Shown: positions 10,960 to 22,420 of the stretch, in pieces | Layout of the letters: the number at the start of each line of letters is the position of its first letter | Position numbering within the stretch: the stretch's first letter is position 1 | Assembly (NCBI GenBank): GCA_021234535.1 | Contig: CM037833.1 | Span: 21,635,738-21,699,737 of the forward strand | Source of the DNA: Stichopus chloronotus | Taxonomy: Eukaryota; Echinodermata; Holothuroidea; Aspidochirotida; Stichopodidae | DNA length: 64,000 nt | Direction of reading: 5' to 3' | Translations under genes and position numbers: made by a program | Notes under the pieces: model-generated | Told to the model about the DNA's origin: nothing | Databases searched by the model: none | The model's input: the letters and a program-made list of their open reading frames with translations, nothing else

Positions 10960-11892
10960 CCCAATCTTTGCCCGGATCACTAATGCAGATGCAAATCCAA
11001 TCGGATCAAATATTCTAGCCACTTGACTCATTATTTTTCGCTTGGTCAAACTCTCAGGTTCAGTTCCTTTGGTTTGAATTCTGGTCATGTCTTCCTTCAG
11101 TTTAACTTTGTATGAGAGGGTATCTTCTTTGTCATTCCAGACTACCCCCAATACCTTCTCAGAAGTCTCATCACGTAGTAGGGGTTTTTGACCTTCTTTC
11201 TCATTACCAGGTTCTTCACTCTGTGGATGGCTTGACAACCATCCCTTGACATTAAAACCGCCTTCAGCAAGTATTTCGTCAATGCTGCCAGTTACTTCTT
11301 TCATCTCTTTTACCGTCTGTGTGGAAATACATATGTCATCCATGTATGTGTTACACTTCAGTATGCGAGCTGCCTCAGGATGTTTGGCAGCCCCTTCTTC
11401 CACAGTTTTTGCTAGTGCAATCTGGGCCATCGCCGGTGCAGGCTTGTCTCCAAATGTTAGAACTGTCTTGGTGTACACATCTGGAGGCCTCTCAACTTGT
11501 AAGTCTCTCCACAGGAAGCGATGGACATGCTGATCGACTTCAGGGATTAGAACTCTGTGATACATCTTTGAGATGTCACCACAAGCTGCCACTGTGAATT
11601 GCCTGAACCTGAGCAGCACTCCAAAGAGATTGTTTAGCAGGTCGGGTCCCTTCATCCAATAGTCGTTCAGGCAGTGTGATTGAAACAAGGCTGAAGAATT
11701 GAAGACAATTCTTACCGGGCTGCTTCTCTTTTCCGGTCGGAGTACAGCATGATGGGACACATAGTGAACAGGCCCTCTGTAATTTGCCTGCTCCTCTTCT
11801 GATAGCTTCCTGGCAAACTTCATCTCCTTGATTTGGTTGTTGTAGGCCTCTGCATATACTGGATTGTTCAAGAGCTTCTTTTCGGTCGATTA
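10960..11892 (-). pseudogene. BEL/Pao reverse transcriptase
   Basis: The frame reads VYAEAYNNQIKEM, HHAVLRPEKRSSPVRIVFNSSA, PDLLNNLFGVLLRFRQ, CGDISKMYHRV and NTYMDDICIS. YMDD (codons 11335-11346) is the catalytic box, with the other acid in GDISKMYH. Just upstream an in-frame TAA at 11890-11892 interrupts the link to protease. Otherwise the domain is open over about 300 codons. Confidence 0.92.
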
Positions 11893-12123
11893 CAGAGCCT
11901 TCTCCACTTGCACTCTGTTATCCGGGAGAAGATTTGTATCCTTTCGCCACGAGTACGGAACAAGCCACTGATTGCCGACCCTTTGACAAGACTCCCTTAT
12001 TATCTTGCCTTCCTCTTGTTCCACGCTGCTGAGTCTGATGGGCTCGCATTGACACGACTGGGGCTGAACTCCCATACTCTCGGTAAGACCAGAAATCTGT
12101 CATGTGTACGGGTGAGGTAACTT

Positions 12124-12676
12124 TTACGTGGAACACACTTCTTCGGTATGACTGCTCCCTCCGCATGATCCAAATACCACCCAACCAAGTGGTGAATGTC
12201 TTGCCACAACGTTACCAGATTGCCTTACCTCTCCACAATGCATTCTTGCATAGTCGATTCCAATCAGCAGGTCGACCGGTCCATTACCTCGGCTTACATC
12301 AGACTTTCTCAAGTTAAGACAATCCACTTCTTTGATAACTTCACTAATATTTGGCAGTCCTATTGCATGAATCTGGTACACCTGGTTGGTAGACAGGGAC
12401 TTAATCTGAAGTAGGAATTTCTTTGTCTGCATTTGTTCCTGTTCCCCGCCTAACTTAGTGATAGTGACGTCGACTCCTCGTCCATTCAACTTTAGTCTCT
12501 CTGCCACAGATGATCGAATCAATGATATCTCTTGATCCCACCATCTCGGTCTCAACGATTGGAAGTAACGTATTAGTGCTCTCGTTTAATGCAATTCCTA
12601 CACTTCCAGTCAGGCTCTCTTTAGGAATGTGCAGCAATGGGTGATGGAAATATTGACATTGCTTTCCATCTGTCAT
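12124..12676 (-). pseudogene. BEL/Pao aspartic protease region (active site damaged)
   Basis: Two overlapping frames (12455-12676 and 12124-12555) give HHPLLHIPKESL...LPIVETEMVGSR, then ISLIRSSVAERLKL, then PVDLLIGIDYARMHCGE and SPLGWVVFGSCGG, which are typical of Pao-family proteases. Where the D-(S/T)-G active site should be the sequence reads WWDQEISLI, so the Ser-Gly part is missing. A frameshift lies near 12550 and another near 12675. Confidence 0.75.
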
Positions 12677-13602
12677 CTCAGTACATTGCTTCTGCCTTCT
12701 TCAGGCAGCAGAAGCATGCTTGGTGTCAATTTCTTGCATTCATCAACCCAGTGAGAGGAGGACTCACAAACCCAACATTTATAAAAAGGTTTGACATGCT
12801 CGGTCTCCTTTCCGGCAAAATTGACAGCATGACCAGTCTTACCAGAATCACATCTCACTGGTGCGGTGGCCCTTCAACGAGACTTCATTTCAACTGTCAT
12901 CCAGTTCATAAGTATGGCTGGTTTACTCTCTCTTTCCAAGTATCTGAACCATACTTTCCTGTCATCGGCATTCAACTTTCTTTCAATGAGGGCCAACATT
13001 TGACTGTTATCCAAGTCCTGTGGACGGCCAACCTCCCTCAGTGTATTGTAACTTCGTCTGATCAGGTGAACCAAATCACAAAAGCGAGAATCGTCTCCAT
13101 CCTTTAGGTTCCTGAACTTATTAACATCATTGATTATGGCATCAGCAATGAATCTTGGGTCTCCATATACAGAATCTAGGTAATCCCAAACAGCCTCATA
13201 ATCAGAGCCAATCCCTCTGATCATTTCTGCAGGTTTGCCTTGGAGGCAGGCTCGTAATAGAGATATAGCATCTCTCTTGGTGTATGCAGTGCCAACTGCA
13301 TGCAGAAAATCTGACTTGAATACATGGTAATCTCTGACGTCGCCACTGAATGTAGGCATTTTGGGCTTTTCCATTTTGAAATTACTCACATTCGTTGGTC
13401 TTAGCTCAGGGTCTTCCAGATTCTGCAATAACTCGTGCTTTGCATTTTCCTCTGATGTCACTAACATTGCAGGTTCCTGTTCAGGGTTTCCGAAAGGATT
13501 TTCTTCCCTAGTGGATTGGGTTGTCTCAGGATTGTCATATATTTTGCAGTAATCATTTACTTTCACCTTTAACTTCAAAAATGCCTGCTGGCAATCATCC
13601 AT
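12673..13602 (-). pseudogene. BEL/Pao gag (DUF1759 type) with CCHC knuckle
   Basis: The main domain includes KMPTFSGDVRDYHVFKSDF and LLRACLQGKPAEMI. After an in-frame TGA at 12874-12876 the same frame continues to a CCHC knuckle, C-x2-C-x4-H-x4-C, in CWVCESSSHWVDEC. Gag would form the particle and bind RNA. The frame begins within 35 bases of the 5' LTR, so the usual leader, primer-binding site and gag N-terminus are absent; a deletion at the LTR/gag joint is likely. Confidence 0.82.
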
Positions 13603-13635
13603 CCACTTCTCTTGCTTATCAAATTCGAAAAAAAA

Positions 13636-14311
13636 AATAGAGTTCTGCAGAAATGATTACATAAACAACTGAATATTAGCTAAAATTAATGTCTGTACAA
13701 CCCATCAATAACCCTCTCACAAACAGGCCTATCCTAAAGAAAATGAGCTTTAAGGGAATAATGTAAATCACTCTCAAAAACAACCACGCACCGTTACATA
13801 AGCCTAGCCTAGAATCGCACACGAGAGTAAACACAGTTTATCAATACTACTGTACAACACTAACTGTCATACTCATAGGCTCTAAATGTCAAGTGTGTAT
13901 AAGTAATAACATGAAACAATAAACTAAATAACTTGACTATCGCGCAACCCCTGTCATAGACGTACCATACATGAGCCGTGAACAACCGGTCGACTGCAGA
14001 GGGCGTGAACGCTAATTACCCTAAAGGAAAACTTTAAAAATTGTATGTGAAATGTGGAAAGATCACCACTTACTTCCTTGGCAAACCAAAATTAACTCTG
14101 ATCCAATGGACTGTATCCTAACTAAAGACTTTACGGATATTTAACTAAGCAGTATACCAAAAGCATCTAAACTCCTTACAGTTTGCAGATAAATCAACGA
14201 ATGTTCTGGAATGATGCAATAATAGTGAAGCTAATCTACAAACTATGGAACTCCGAAAATGCGCTAAAACTACAGATAACTAAATTAATATTAAACGCAG
14301 TTAACTCCACA
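13636..14311 (-). repeat. 5' LTR of the BEL/Pao element
   Basis: Matches 8202-8840. On the minus strand it begins TGTGGAGTTAACTG at 14311. Its inner edge runs into aaaaaaaaaa and the gag frame with no primer-binding site visible, which suggests that its last bases were lost together with the start of gag. Confidence 0.85.
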
Positions 14312-14692
14312 CAACACAAGTCGTCTGTGCATCACATGAATGACATCATTAAAGATGCGGGATATGGTAGACCTTGACACTCCAAAATAATAGGCACAAA
14401 ACTGCATTGTTACGTTACATCGCAAACGCAATAATGTCATTACAACTTGCTGGAATTGGGTTAATGACTTGTCTTTCAAAAATTCTGAAACTGTTGCTAC
14501 CACTACCATTAATATGCCAAAGTTTGGTAATCCGGTCAGATTTCTAACTTTGCCATCTCTGAAAGATTCCTCTTTAATAGTTAATGATTTAACTTTGTCT
14601 TTAAGGTGTCTCACACATTCAGCCCTGAGCAAATCACAATCTGTGCGTAGCGAATCACAATCTGTGTGTAGTCTTCTGCATTCCCCACACAA
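14312..14692 (-). pseudogene. ISL2EU-type transposase, HTH part
   Basis: The reading includes CGECRRLHTDCDSLRTDCD, a heptad-like Leu/Cys segment, then LRLRCNVTMQFCAYYFGVSRSTISRIFNDVIHVMHRRL. The latter is the HTH_Tnp_4 helix-turn-helix that precedes the DDE_Tnp_4 catalytic domain. The frame then runs into the LTR at 14311, showing where the BEL element entered. The expected continuation is found near 8010 on the other side. Confidence 0.82.
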
Positions 14693-15487
14693 GTTTTCAT
14701 TAAGTGGACTTTCTTTATATTCTTTAGGACCCTCTATAATGGTATCTTCCCTGGACCTGAATCTTTTGTGGTGCCCATGCTAATTACGGCATAAGCAGCC
14801 AGATGGCGTTCACTTTCCATCCGTTTCTTTCTTTTCATTACTTTTAAAAGATGTAAATAAATTTCATTTCCACAACCCAAAAGTCTTAAACTTTTATACA
14901 TATTGCTCTAACATTCACATGAGATCTAGTGCCCATTTTTTAGTGAATGAAGGCTAGAAAATCCCCACCCCCTAAAGTGCTAAGCGTATTACCAGCTCCT
15001 AGCACAGAAAGTACTATACCCATGCCTAGCAGTTACAGAAATTTGGTCAATCCTCCTCCCCATGCTGATTTCAGACATACAGTGTATAGATATTGTCACG
15101 ATAATTGCTCTTGAGCTGGGTGGTGCTTGTCCTGGGGAACTATTGTCCTAGGGAATAATATAAGAACAATTGTCATGGATTGTCTTGGGTGGGTTCATCA
15201 TCCTGCAAATAACCACAGGGTGCATCTCAAACAAATAATGGGAACATTTACCCTTCATAACAAATAACCACAGAACAATTACTTGTACTTCACAGGATGT
15301 TACGAAGACAACAACCCATGATATTGGCCCACCCTTAATATTGTCATTTTACAGGTCTAACGTAGGGCAATAGCTCATCAGGCTTTACCCATGGTACTAT
15401 ATGTAGGGGATTTTCATTACTATCTTGAATAAAGACCTATTTCGTGGAACTTCCTAAGAATTTTTTCTATTGTGTAAAATCAGCGTT

Positions 15488-15826
15488 TTAGTTGACACAG
15501 CATAAAAAACCGACAAATAAATAAGCGATAGTAATCGATAAAACAGACCGTAATACATATATTATTTCCGCGTAGTACGTGAGACATAGGATAGCTAGGG
15601 CAAGCAAAGCCAAGGACCTGCCTGTTATGAAGTGTTCACTGCAAATTCGACTCGTGGAACTCGGTGTCCAATTTTCTCGTTTCATCGCGGCGATCCACTT
15701 AGCTCTCCTTTCTTCGTCCGCAGGGAATAAAAATGATAGCCCATTCTTCTGCCCTTGTCTGTTTGTACATCCAATCGCTGAACAAGATATAACCATCTTT
15801 AAAAGGCTCTTTCGGTACACTTTCAA
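15488..15826 (-). pseudogene. THAP zinc finger, N-terminal exon of the ISL2EU-type transposase
   Basis: From the Met at 15796 the frame reads MVISCSAIGCTNRQGQ...LSFLFPADEERRAKWIAAMKRENWTP...RICSEHF. This is the C-x4-C ... C-x2-H pattern of a THAP finger, a DNA-binding domain common in animal transposases. A GT after ACAGGCAG near 15616 would be the donor to the HTH exon. Codons after that are probably intron. THAP followed by HTH and DDE on one strand fits a single transposase. Confidence 0.75.
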
Positions 15827-15949
15827 ACTTTTGTTTACGCAACTTCTGTGTATAGCTTATCGATCGTGCACACAGAGCGGTAGTGTAAACAAAACTTTTT
15901 GCCGTCCAGCATGTCGGATAGCACTACTCACGTAACCTCTATAGGTTGT

Positions 15950-16955
15950 TTTTTAGGGGGTTCACAGTCGTGATATGACTGCCCCAGCGACGGATGTTTA
16001 ACGTTAGTAACAGATTGAGAGCGTGAGAGACGTCAGAACCGAGAGAAATCCAGAAAAACGTTAATTTCCTTTGACTTAGCAATCAGAGTTCAATTTATTC
16101 TTAATTCGACTGGCACATACAAATTAGAGGAATTAAAGATGATTTGAATCGATAACAGAGTTACATGACGATGACAGGAAGGGAGAGGAACGGAGAGAAA
16201 ACTGAGGCCTACAAAGTGCACAAGAAAGAACGACGTTTAACGTTACAGTACCTACGGTGGGGTAAAATGACCCAACACTATATACAGTAGATGACAAATG
16301 GGGGATGATGAAGAGGGATAGCATTAGGGATATTTTATTAGTTACAGTATGTGATTGCTAGAACTTACTGTAGACTGTGTATAGTACACGTTTTAATCTT
16401 CATCAATGTAGCCTGGCTCTGCAAATTCAACTTTCCAGGCTGAATACTTGAGGCTTGTAATTTTAGCTTTGGTGAATTTGCATGGGAAGGCAATGATGGG
16501 GGGATATACTGCAATTTTAAGTGTAAAGAGTCATTTGAACCATTACGCCTAAATGAACTGTTATGCAGTGCATGTGACCACAATAAGTCCAGGAATATAT
16601 ACTGTACGTCTGATATACCTCTGGGAGTTCACTACAGTGCAATTAGAGGTTACTGAACAAATGATGTTTTTCAAAGCAAAAATGCATGTTGTGCATACTA
16701 TTTAATATACAGGCGGTCATGGAGAAGGGTATAAAGGTAAGGGATAAAAAGCAAAATATGTTTACTAAATGCAAACATTCCTAAGTCTTTCTCTCAAGGA
16801 ACTGAGTGCCCTTGTCAGGGAATGACCCCCCACCTCCAGTCACGCACATAATAGCACCACCTCTGAAAACAGACTGCTTATCTTCTTGTCGTACTGAAAC
16901 TTATCAAAAACGAAGTGTTAGCAGAAACTCCTGCATGGTTGTAAAAAAAAATACT
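15950..16955. other. No gene seen
   Basis: AT-rich DNA upstream of the THAP exon. It should contain the transposase promoter and the element's right end, but I could not identify a terminal inverted repeat by eye. Confidence 0.4.
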
Positions 16956-16959
16956 CACA

Positions 16960-17492
16960 AAAGTATGTAAATCAATCACATTTTTTAGCAGAACCCCTTT
17001 AAACTTCACTTTTTGTTTTTATATTGAAACTTGTTTATACTTCTTATAAATTTCACGTTCCACCGTATTAAAAACTGTAACTAGTTAAAAGAAACTGCTG
17101 TTTCTAATTAGAAAATCTGATGGTGTACGTCCGTCACATTTTTAGCAGGACCCCTTTAAACCACTCTTTTTGTTTTTAATATGAAACTTGTTTACACTTG
17201 TAACAAGTTATCTGTTCTTTAATTATTTTATGTTACCTGTTGATAGTAAGGCCCCACATCAGACGAAATTAGCGGTAAAGGTGCAAAGTACCAGAAACTG
17301 ATTTTCTCTGCGTACGTCCGTCACAAAGGGTTTTTGCCCCTAACAAGGATAAGACAAAGCCTCCTTAACTCCATACTGTTCAAGTAATAACTAAATGCAA
17401 GTGTTAATGTATAAACATATGTAAATACATTCATAGCTGGAAAGTTTTTATTATGAACTCAAAATGTTGTCCAAAGTGTACGTCCGTCACTG
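16960..17492 (+). repeat. Tandem ~170-base repeat with TACGTCCGTCAC
   Basis: About three diverged units. Each has agcag(g/a)acccctttaaa, ctttttgttttta, gaaacttgttta and the exact 12-mer tacgtccgtcac (17126-17137, 17313-17324, 17479-17490). The array runs straight into the CCCATATGGG minisatellite. Confidence 0.75.
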
Positions 17493-17504
17493 GAAATGCC
17501 CATA

Positions 17505-17775
17505 TCGGCTAGCCCAGGTTATTTACATATGATGCCCATGTCAATCAGTCCATATTGTACCCACATGGGTAAATTTATCCCATATGTAACCCAGATGGGG
17601 CAGACCATATTCTACCCATATGGGTGAGCCCAAAATAATCCCAGGTCAAACCCACATAGGTCAGCCCATATTGTACCCATACAGATTTTCCCAGATGATG
17701 CCCATATGGGATGCCCATATCTATTCCCATGTGGGTTTGCCCATATGGGTCCCCATGTGGGAATGCTACCTGGGA
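17505..17775. repeat. CCCATATGGG minisatellite, right copy
   Basis: Roughly 270 bases of short degenerate units with cccatatggg, cccacatggg, cccatgtggg and gcccatat. The units are palindromic, so both strands look alike. A frame at 17620-17811 is open only because of the repeat. The left copy is at 1560-1692. Confidence 0.85.
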
Positions 17776-17779
17776 ATGT

Positions 17780-18900
17780 ATTTTAGTTTCGTAGCATTTA
17801 ATTTTACATAAAAGCGGTAGGACTCGAAATGAAGTCTGTCTAATTTCCTAACCAACTCTTCGTGTTGTTGAAGTGTGTGCTGAATGTAGTGTGATGCGCC
17901 GGTCCTTTAATAGAGCATCCAATAATGCACTTGAACGTTTATATTTGACATGCGGAATTGGTAAGGTCTTCAGGAGGCCTTCTGCAAACGGTGTACAACT
18001 CAACCCGGCTCAGGAAAAGCAAAAACACCAACTATTTACACACTACCCAAATGAAACACAAAATTATGTTCCTTACAGTTATAGAATCACACATATACAG
18101 TACATATACATACCTAATGTACAGGACCCCTCCCCCCTTAAAAAGAAGAAAAAATACAGTACCCCGGTGGACCCCGCACCGAAGCAAGTGGAACCCACCG
18201 CCTGCCAAACGTCGACCTAGACAAACGAGCGAAGTCAGACTCAACCCTCAACCTAAATTCCGCCCTCACCAATGCCAAGACGACATCCGCAGGCCGCCCC
18301 TCTCCCCTAAATACAATATTACAACGGTCTCGGTGTTGTGATGTGAATTAGACTACCTGTTGTACTGTCACCACCTGTCCTACACATCCGCAATTGTATA
18401 TCTACACAATAGGTTTACAGGACTCCACATTGCCAACCAACTACTTTTGAATGAACACTTTTGATCTAGCAATTCGACCTTATATATCACATCATATTGA
18501 CATACAGTAACAGTAAACGGGACTCAACAACGACAGCGACACGTACTTCCAAGAGCATCTCCCAGCCTCTGCAAACGGTTCACTGGACTCAACAACGCAG
18601 AGTTTCAATGACGTACCGCTTTGACCGTGGTTCGCCTGTTGCTCAACTTCGAATCCATAGTGTCATTGTAAACGTGCGCTAATTCTCCACAACCCTATTG
18701 TTGAGGGCGGGTGTTTTGTTATGTATCTCGCTTAGAGTTCAAGGTCTCATACATGCCCGGTACAAAGTTTCGGCTAATTTGAGAGCAAGGTACGAAATGG
18801 TTTAGTCATCAACGGTCAGTCGTTGCTGCTACCCGTTGCAATCTCCTGCTACTACCGGACCAGTACCAAACCGCGCCTCACTGAAGGTAGCAGCCACTAA
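17780..18900. other. No gene seen
   Basis: Several short frames overlap but none shows a known domain or splice logic. The phrase gcaaacggt(g/t) near cagcctctgc/ccttctgc occurs twice (about 17983 and 18570), a hint of old duplication. Confidence 0.4.
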
Positions 18901-18904
18901 GCGC

Positions 18905-19013
18905 AGACAACAGCAGCCACTGGGACACTATGGCATGCTATAGGATACCGACAACAGTGCTCAAGTCAAAGGGGGTTACCAAGTTTACGATACACTGTCA
19001 GATGATTGTAAGG
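18905..19013 (+). repeat. Left outer inverted repeat
   Basis: Between about 18931 and 19013 the sequence (ctataggataccgac, gtcaaagggggttacc, tacactgtcagatgat) is the reverse complement of 30902-30983 with about four mismatches. Weaker matching continues outward through the cagcagccact element. Confidence 0.85.
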
Positions 19014-19014
19014 C

Positions 19015-19776
19015 CTACTTTAGGTTCGGTCTGGTTCAGTCGAAGCGTTGTAGCGTGCGAAAACTATAAAGTGCCGAAAACGGGGAATTCAGGAAGCAAA
19101 AGTTCGTAAAGATCGAGTGAGAAGATTCTTCAAGGTTCACAATGTTTTATTAACTCTTCAAAATGATAACAAGGTCAAAGTACAGGTGAGAAACAAGCTA
19201 AAAAGATAAATATTACTAGACCTAAGGTCAACACGTCCTAACGCGAGTGCGGTCCCAGCTAAACTGAGTTCAAAATATGCTTCATGCGAAGAACACCCAA
19301 ATCACCAGAGCCCGCGCAAGAGCGCGGCAGACGCTGATTGGACAATACAGTAAATGCATCCGCACAGCCTTTAGTGCTGCTCTGTGATTGGCTATAATTG
19401 TATATGAGTTCACGCAGTGTTTGCACACGGTCCGCAAGCAGTGCTTGTATCTATGCACAGAGCTAAATATAGCTCAACTACATAACCAATAGGAAGTCAA
19501 TCTTGACATGACGTAGTCGATTATGTCCTGACGTAGCAGTGTGGTCTTTGCACAGAAGTTCAGTGACGTTCAACAACAAGTGCGTCTAGTATCAAATACA
19601 ATATCATTTGTAAGTACAACAACTGATTACACATAGAGAATATTCAAATTCTTAGTATTATCAAGTGCAACTCTAAATGTGTCCTACATAAGATTCACCC
19701 TTAATGAGAAATGTCCTCATTTCTACGTTACAAATTGTAAACTATCAACAATAAATAGTAATGTTAAGTATCTATC
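19015..19776. other. Unique stretch between outer repeat and subterminal array
   Basis: No gene seen. Two CCAAT-type signals (gctgattggac, gtgattggct) lie near 19334 and 19385, but no transcript can be supported. Confidence 0.35.
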
Positions 19777-21850
19777 GGAAAATAGACGTGTTCTACTTTC
19801 ATGTGGTATGGGTCTACCCTTGGTAAGAAAACTTATTTCTTGACCAAAAGTGATCATGAAGTTTTTCCATGTAAATGACCGCCACACAATCTCTGTGTAT
19901 ACGGTAACGTAATATATCAAAATGGATTTTTTTTTTCAAAAATAATTAAGTCAAGTTATAGAGTTACTTGAGAGGCCCGACTAGTACCACCGGAAAATAG
20001 ACGTGTTCTACTTTCATGTGGTATGGGTCTACCCTTGGTAACAAAACTTATTTCTTGACCAAAAGTGACCATGAAGTTTTTCCATGTAAATGACCGCTAC
20101 ACAATCTCTGTGTATACGGTAACGTAATATATCAAAATGGATTTTTTTTTCAAAAATAATTAAGTCAAGTTATAGAGTTACTTGAGAGGCCCGACTAGTA
20201 CCACCGGAAAAAAGAAGCGTCCTTCTTTCATGTGGTATGGGTCTACCCTTGGTAAGAAAACTTATTTCTTGACCAAAAGTGACCATAAAGTTTTTCCATG
20301 TAAATGACCGTTACATAATATCTTCTTATATACGGTTACGTAATATATCAAAATGGATTTTTTTTTTTCAAAAATAATGCAATTATGGAATTAATTGAGA
20401 GGCCAGATTTCTACCATTAAACAGTAGAAGGGTTCTACTTTCATGTGGTATGGGTCTACCTTATGTAACAAAACTTATTTCTTGACCAAAAGTGACCATG
20501 AAGTTTTTCCATGGAAATGACCGCTACACAATCTCTGTGTATACGGTTACGTAATATATCAAAGTGATTTTTTTTTAAATAATTAAAGTTATGGAGTTAC
20601 TTGAGAAGCCCGACTAGTACCACCAGAAAGTAAAAATGTTTTACTTTCATGTGGTATAGGTCTACCCTTGGTAACAAAACTTATTTCTTGACCAAAAGTG
20701 ACCATGAAGTTTTTCCATGTAAATGACCGTTACACAATAACTGCGTATATACGGTTACGTAGTATATCAAAATTGATTTTTTTTTCAAAAATAATTAAAG
20801 TTATGGAGTTACTTGAGAGGTCTGTCTAGTAACATCGGCAGTAGAAGGGTTCTACTTTCAGGTGGTATCGGTCTACCCTTGGTAACAAAACTTATTTCTT
20901 GACCAAAAGTGACCATGAAGTTTTTCCATGTAAATGACCCCTACACAATAACTGCGTATATACGGTTACGTAGTATATCAAAATGGATTTTTTTTTTCAA
21001 AAATAATTAAAGTTATGGAGTTACTTGAGAGGTCTGTCTAGTAACATCGGCAGTAGAAGGGTTCTACTTTCAGGTGGTATCGGTCTACCCTTGGTAACAA
21101 AACTTATTTCTTGAACAAAAGTGACCATGAAGTTTTTCCATGTAAATGGAGGCTACACAATCTCTGTGTATACGGTTACGTAATATATCAAAATGGGTTT
21201 TTTTCCAAAAATGATTAATTCCAGTTGTGGAGTTACTTGAGAGGCCCGACTAGTACCAACGGAAAATAGAAGGGTTCTACTTTCATGTGGTATGGGTCTA
21301 CCCTTGGTAAGAAAACTTATTTCTTGACCAAAAGTGACCATGAAGTTTTTCCATGTAAATGACCGCTACCCAATCTCTGTGTATACGGTAACGTAATACA
21401 TCAAAATGGATTTTTTTTTCAAAAATAATTAAGTCAAGTTATAGAGTTACTTGAGAGGCCCGACTAGTACCACCGGAAAAAAAAAAGGGTTCTTCTTTCA
21501 TGTGGTATGGGTCTACCTTTGGTAACAAAACTTATATCTTGACCAAAAGTGACCATGAAGTTTTTCCATGTAAATGACCGTTACATAATATCTTCGTATA
21601 TACGGTTACGTAATACATCAAAGTGGATTTTTATAAAAAAATAATTCAATTATGGAGTTAATTGAGAGGCCAGATTACTACCATTAAACAGTAGAAGGGT
21701 TCTACTTTCATGTGGTATGGGTCTACCTTATGTAACAAAACTTATTTCTTGACCAAAAGTGACCATGAAGTTTTTCCATGTAAGTGAACGTTACACAACT
21801 TCTGCGTATATGTGGTTACGTAATATATCAAAATGGTATAGGTCTACCCT
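19777..21850 (+). repeat. Subterminal tandem array, ten ~210-base units
   Basis: The core cttgaccaaaagtgacc recurs near 19838, 20054, 20267, 20487, 20689, 20898, 21110, 21324, 21537 and 21748, spaced 202-220 bases. Each unit also has tggtatgggtctaccctt, gtttttccatgtaaatgacc, a ggttacgtaat box and cttgagaggcccgactagta. The array stops in a partial unit near 21833-21851, next to the 3' end of the transposon's coding region. Confidence 0.95.
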
Positions 21851-22420
21851 TGACTCAAAGTCTCTCATATCACTGATCCTATAAAGAAACTTGTCAGGTA
21901 TTATGTTTGCCATACACATGCTTTGAGACAATAACGTGAAAACTTGCCACGAAACGTGTCGAAACGGTGAACAGTTCTCTGCACTATTTCTTTTATCATG
22001 CTTAATTCGTGCACAACGAAGAATATACTTGGTTCCATATATCATAATTATTGAACGTTTACGTAAGGCCTATTTTAAAATGTTTGATCTTGAACTGCAA
22101 TATTCCGTACGCTGCTTGAGCAATATGACCTTTGTTTCATGTGCGCCACAACTTCACCCTTTGAGATGGAAAAGTATTAATTACGTACATTGTACGGTAA
22201 CGTTAACATACTTTCTAAACATGACTGGACGCCTCTCGTCAAAGAGACTCACGAAACCTGTATTACATCAGATACAGAAGACAAACATCTTCAACAGACT
22301 GGGCCGTTGCCATATTTGATACAAAATATCCTCTGCAATGTTTTACGACAACTGCATACAGTCGCCTTTTAAACAAATGCATAAAGTGTGTTAATGCATT
22401 AAGGAGTTTGGTTATTTCGA

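Larger units (their letters stand above)
8202..14311 (-). mobile_element. BEL/Pao LTR retrotransposon, inserted in an ISL2EU transposon; inactive
   Basis: Two long terminal repeats of about 640 and 676 bases flank a minus-strand coding region in the order gag (DUF1759 type), CCHC knuckle, aspartic protease region, reverse transcriptase with YMDD, RNase H, integrase zinc binding, integrase core and DUF5641 tail. That order and the Pao-type sequences place it in BEL/Pao. No envelope gene is present. The LTRs differ by a few percent by eye plus several indels, and pol carries at least seven stops or shifts, so the copy is old. I see no clear target-site duplication. The left edge may extend to about 8171. 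Confidence 0.92.

Noticed and set aside
11246..11597. Two plus-strand frames over the retroelement
   Set aside because: Shadows of the minus-strand reverse transcriptase, which has YMDD and family blocks.
17620..17811. 63-codon frame rich in P, I, W and Y next to the palindromic array
   Set aside because: It is translated CCCATATGGG repeat; units drift in register and no start or splice context exists.
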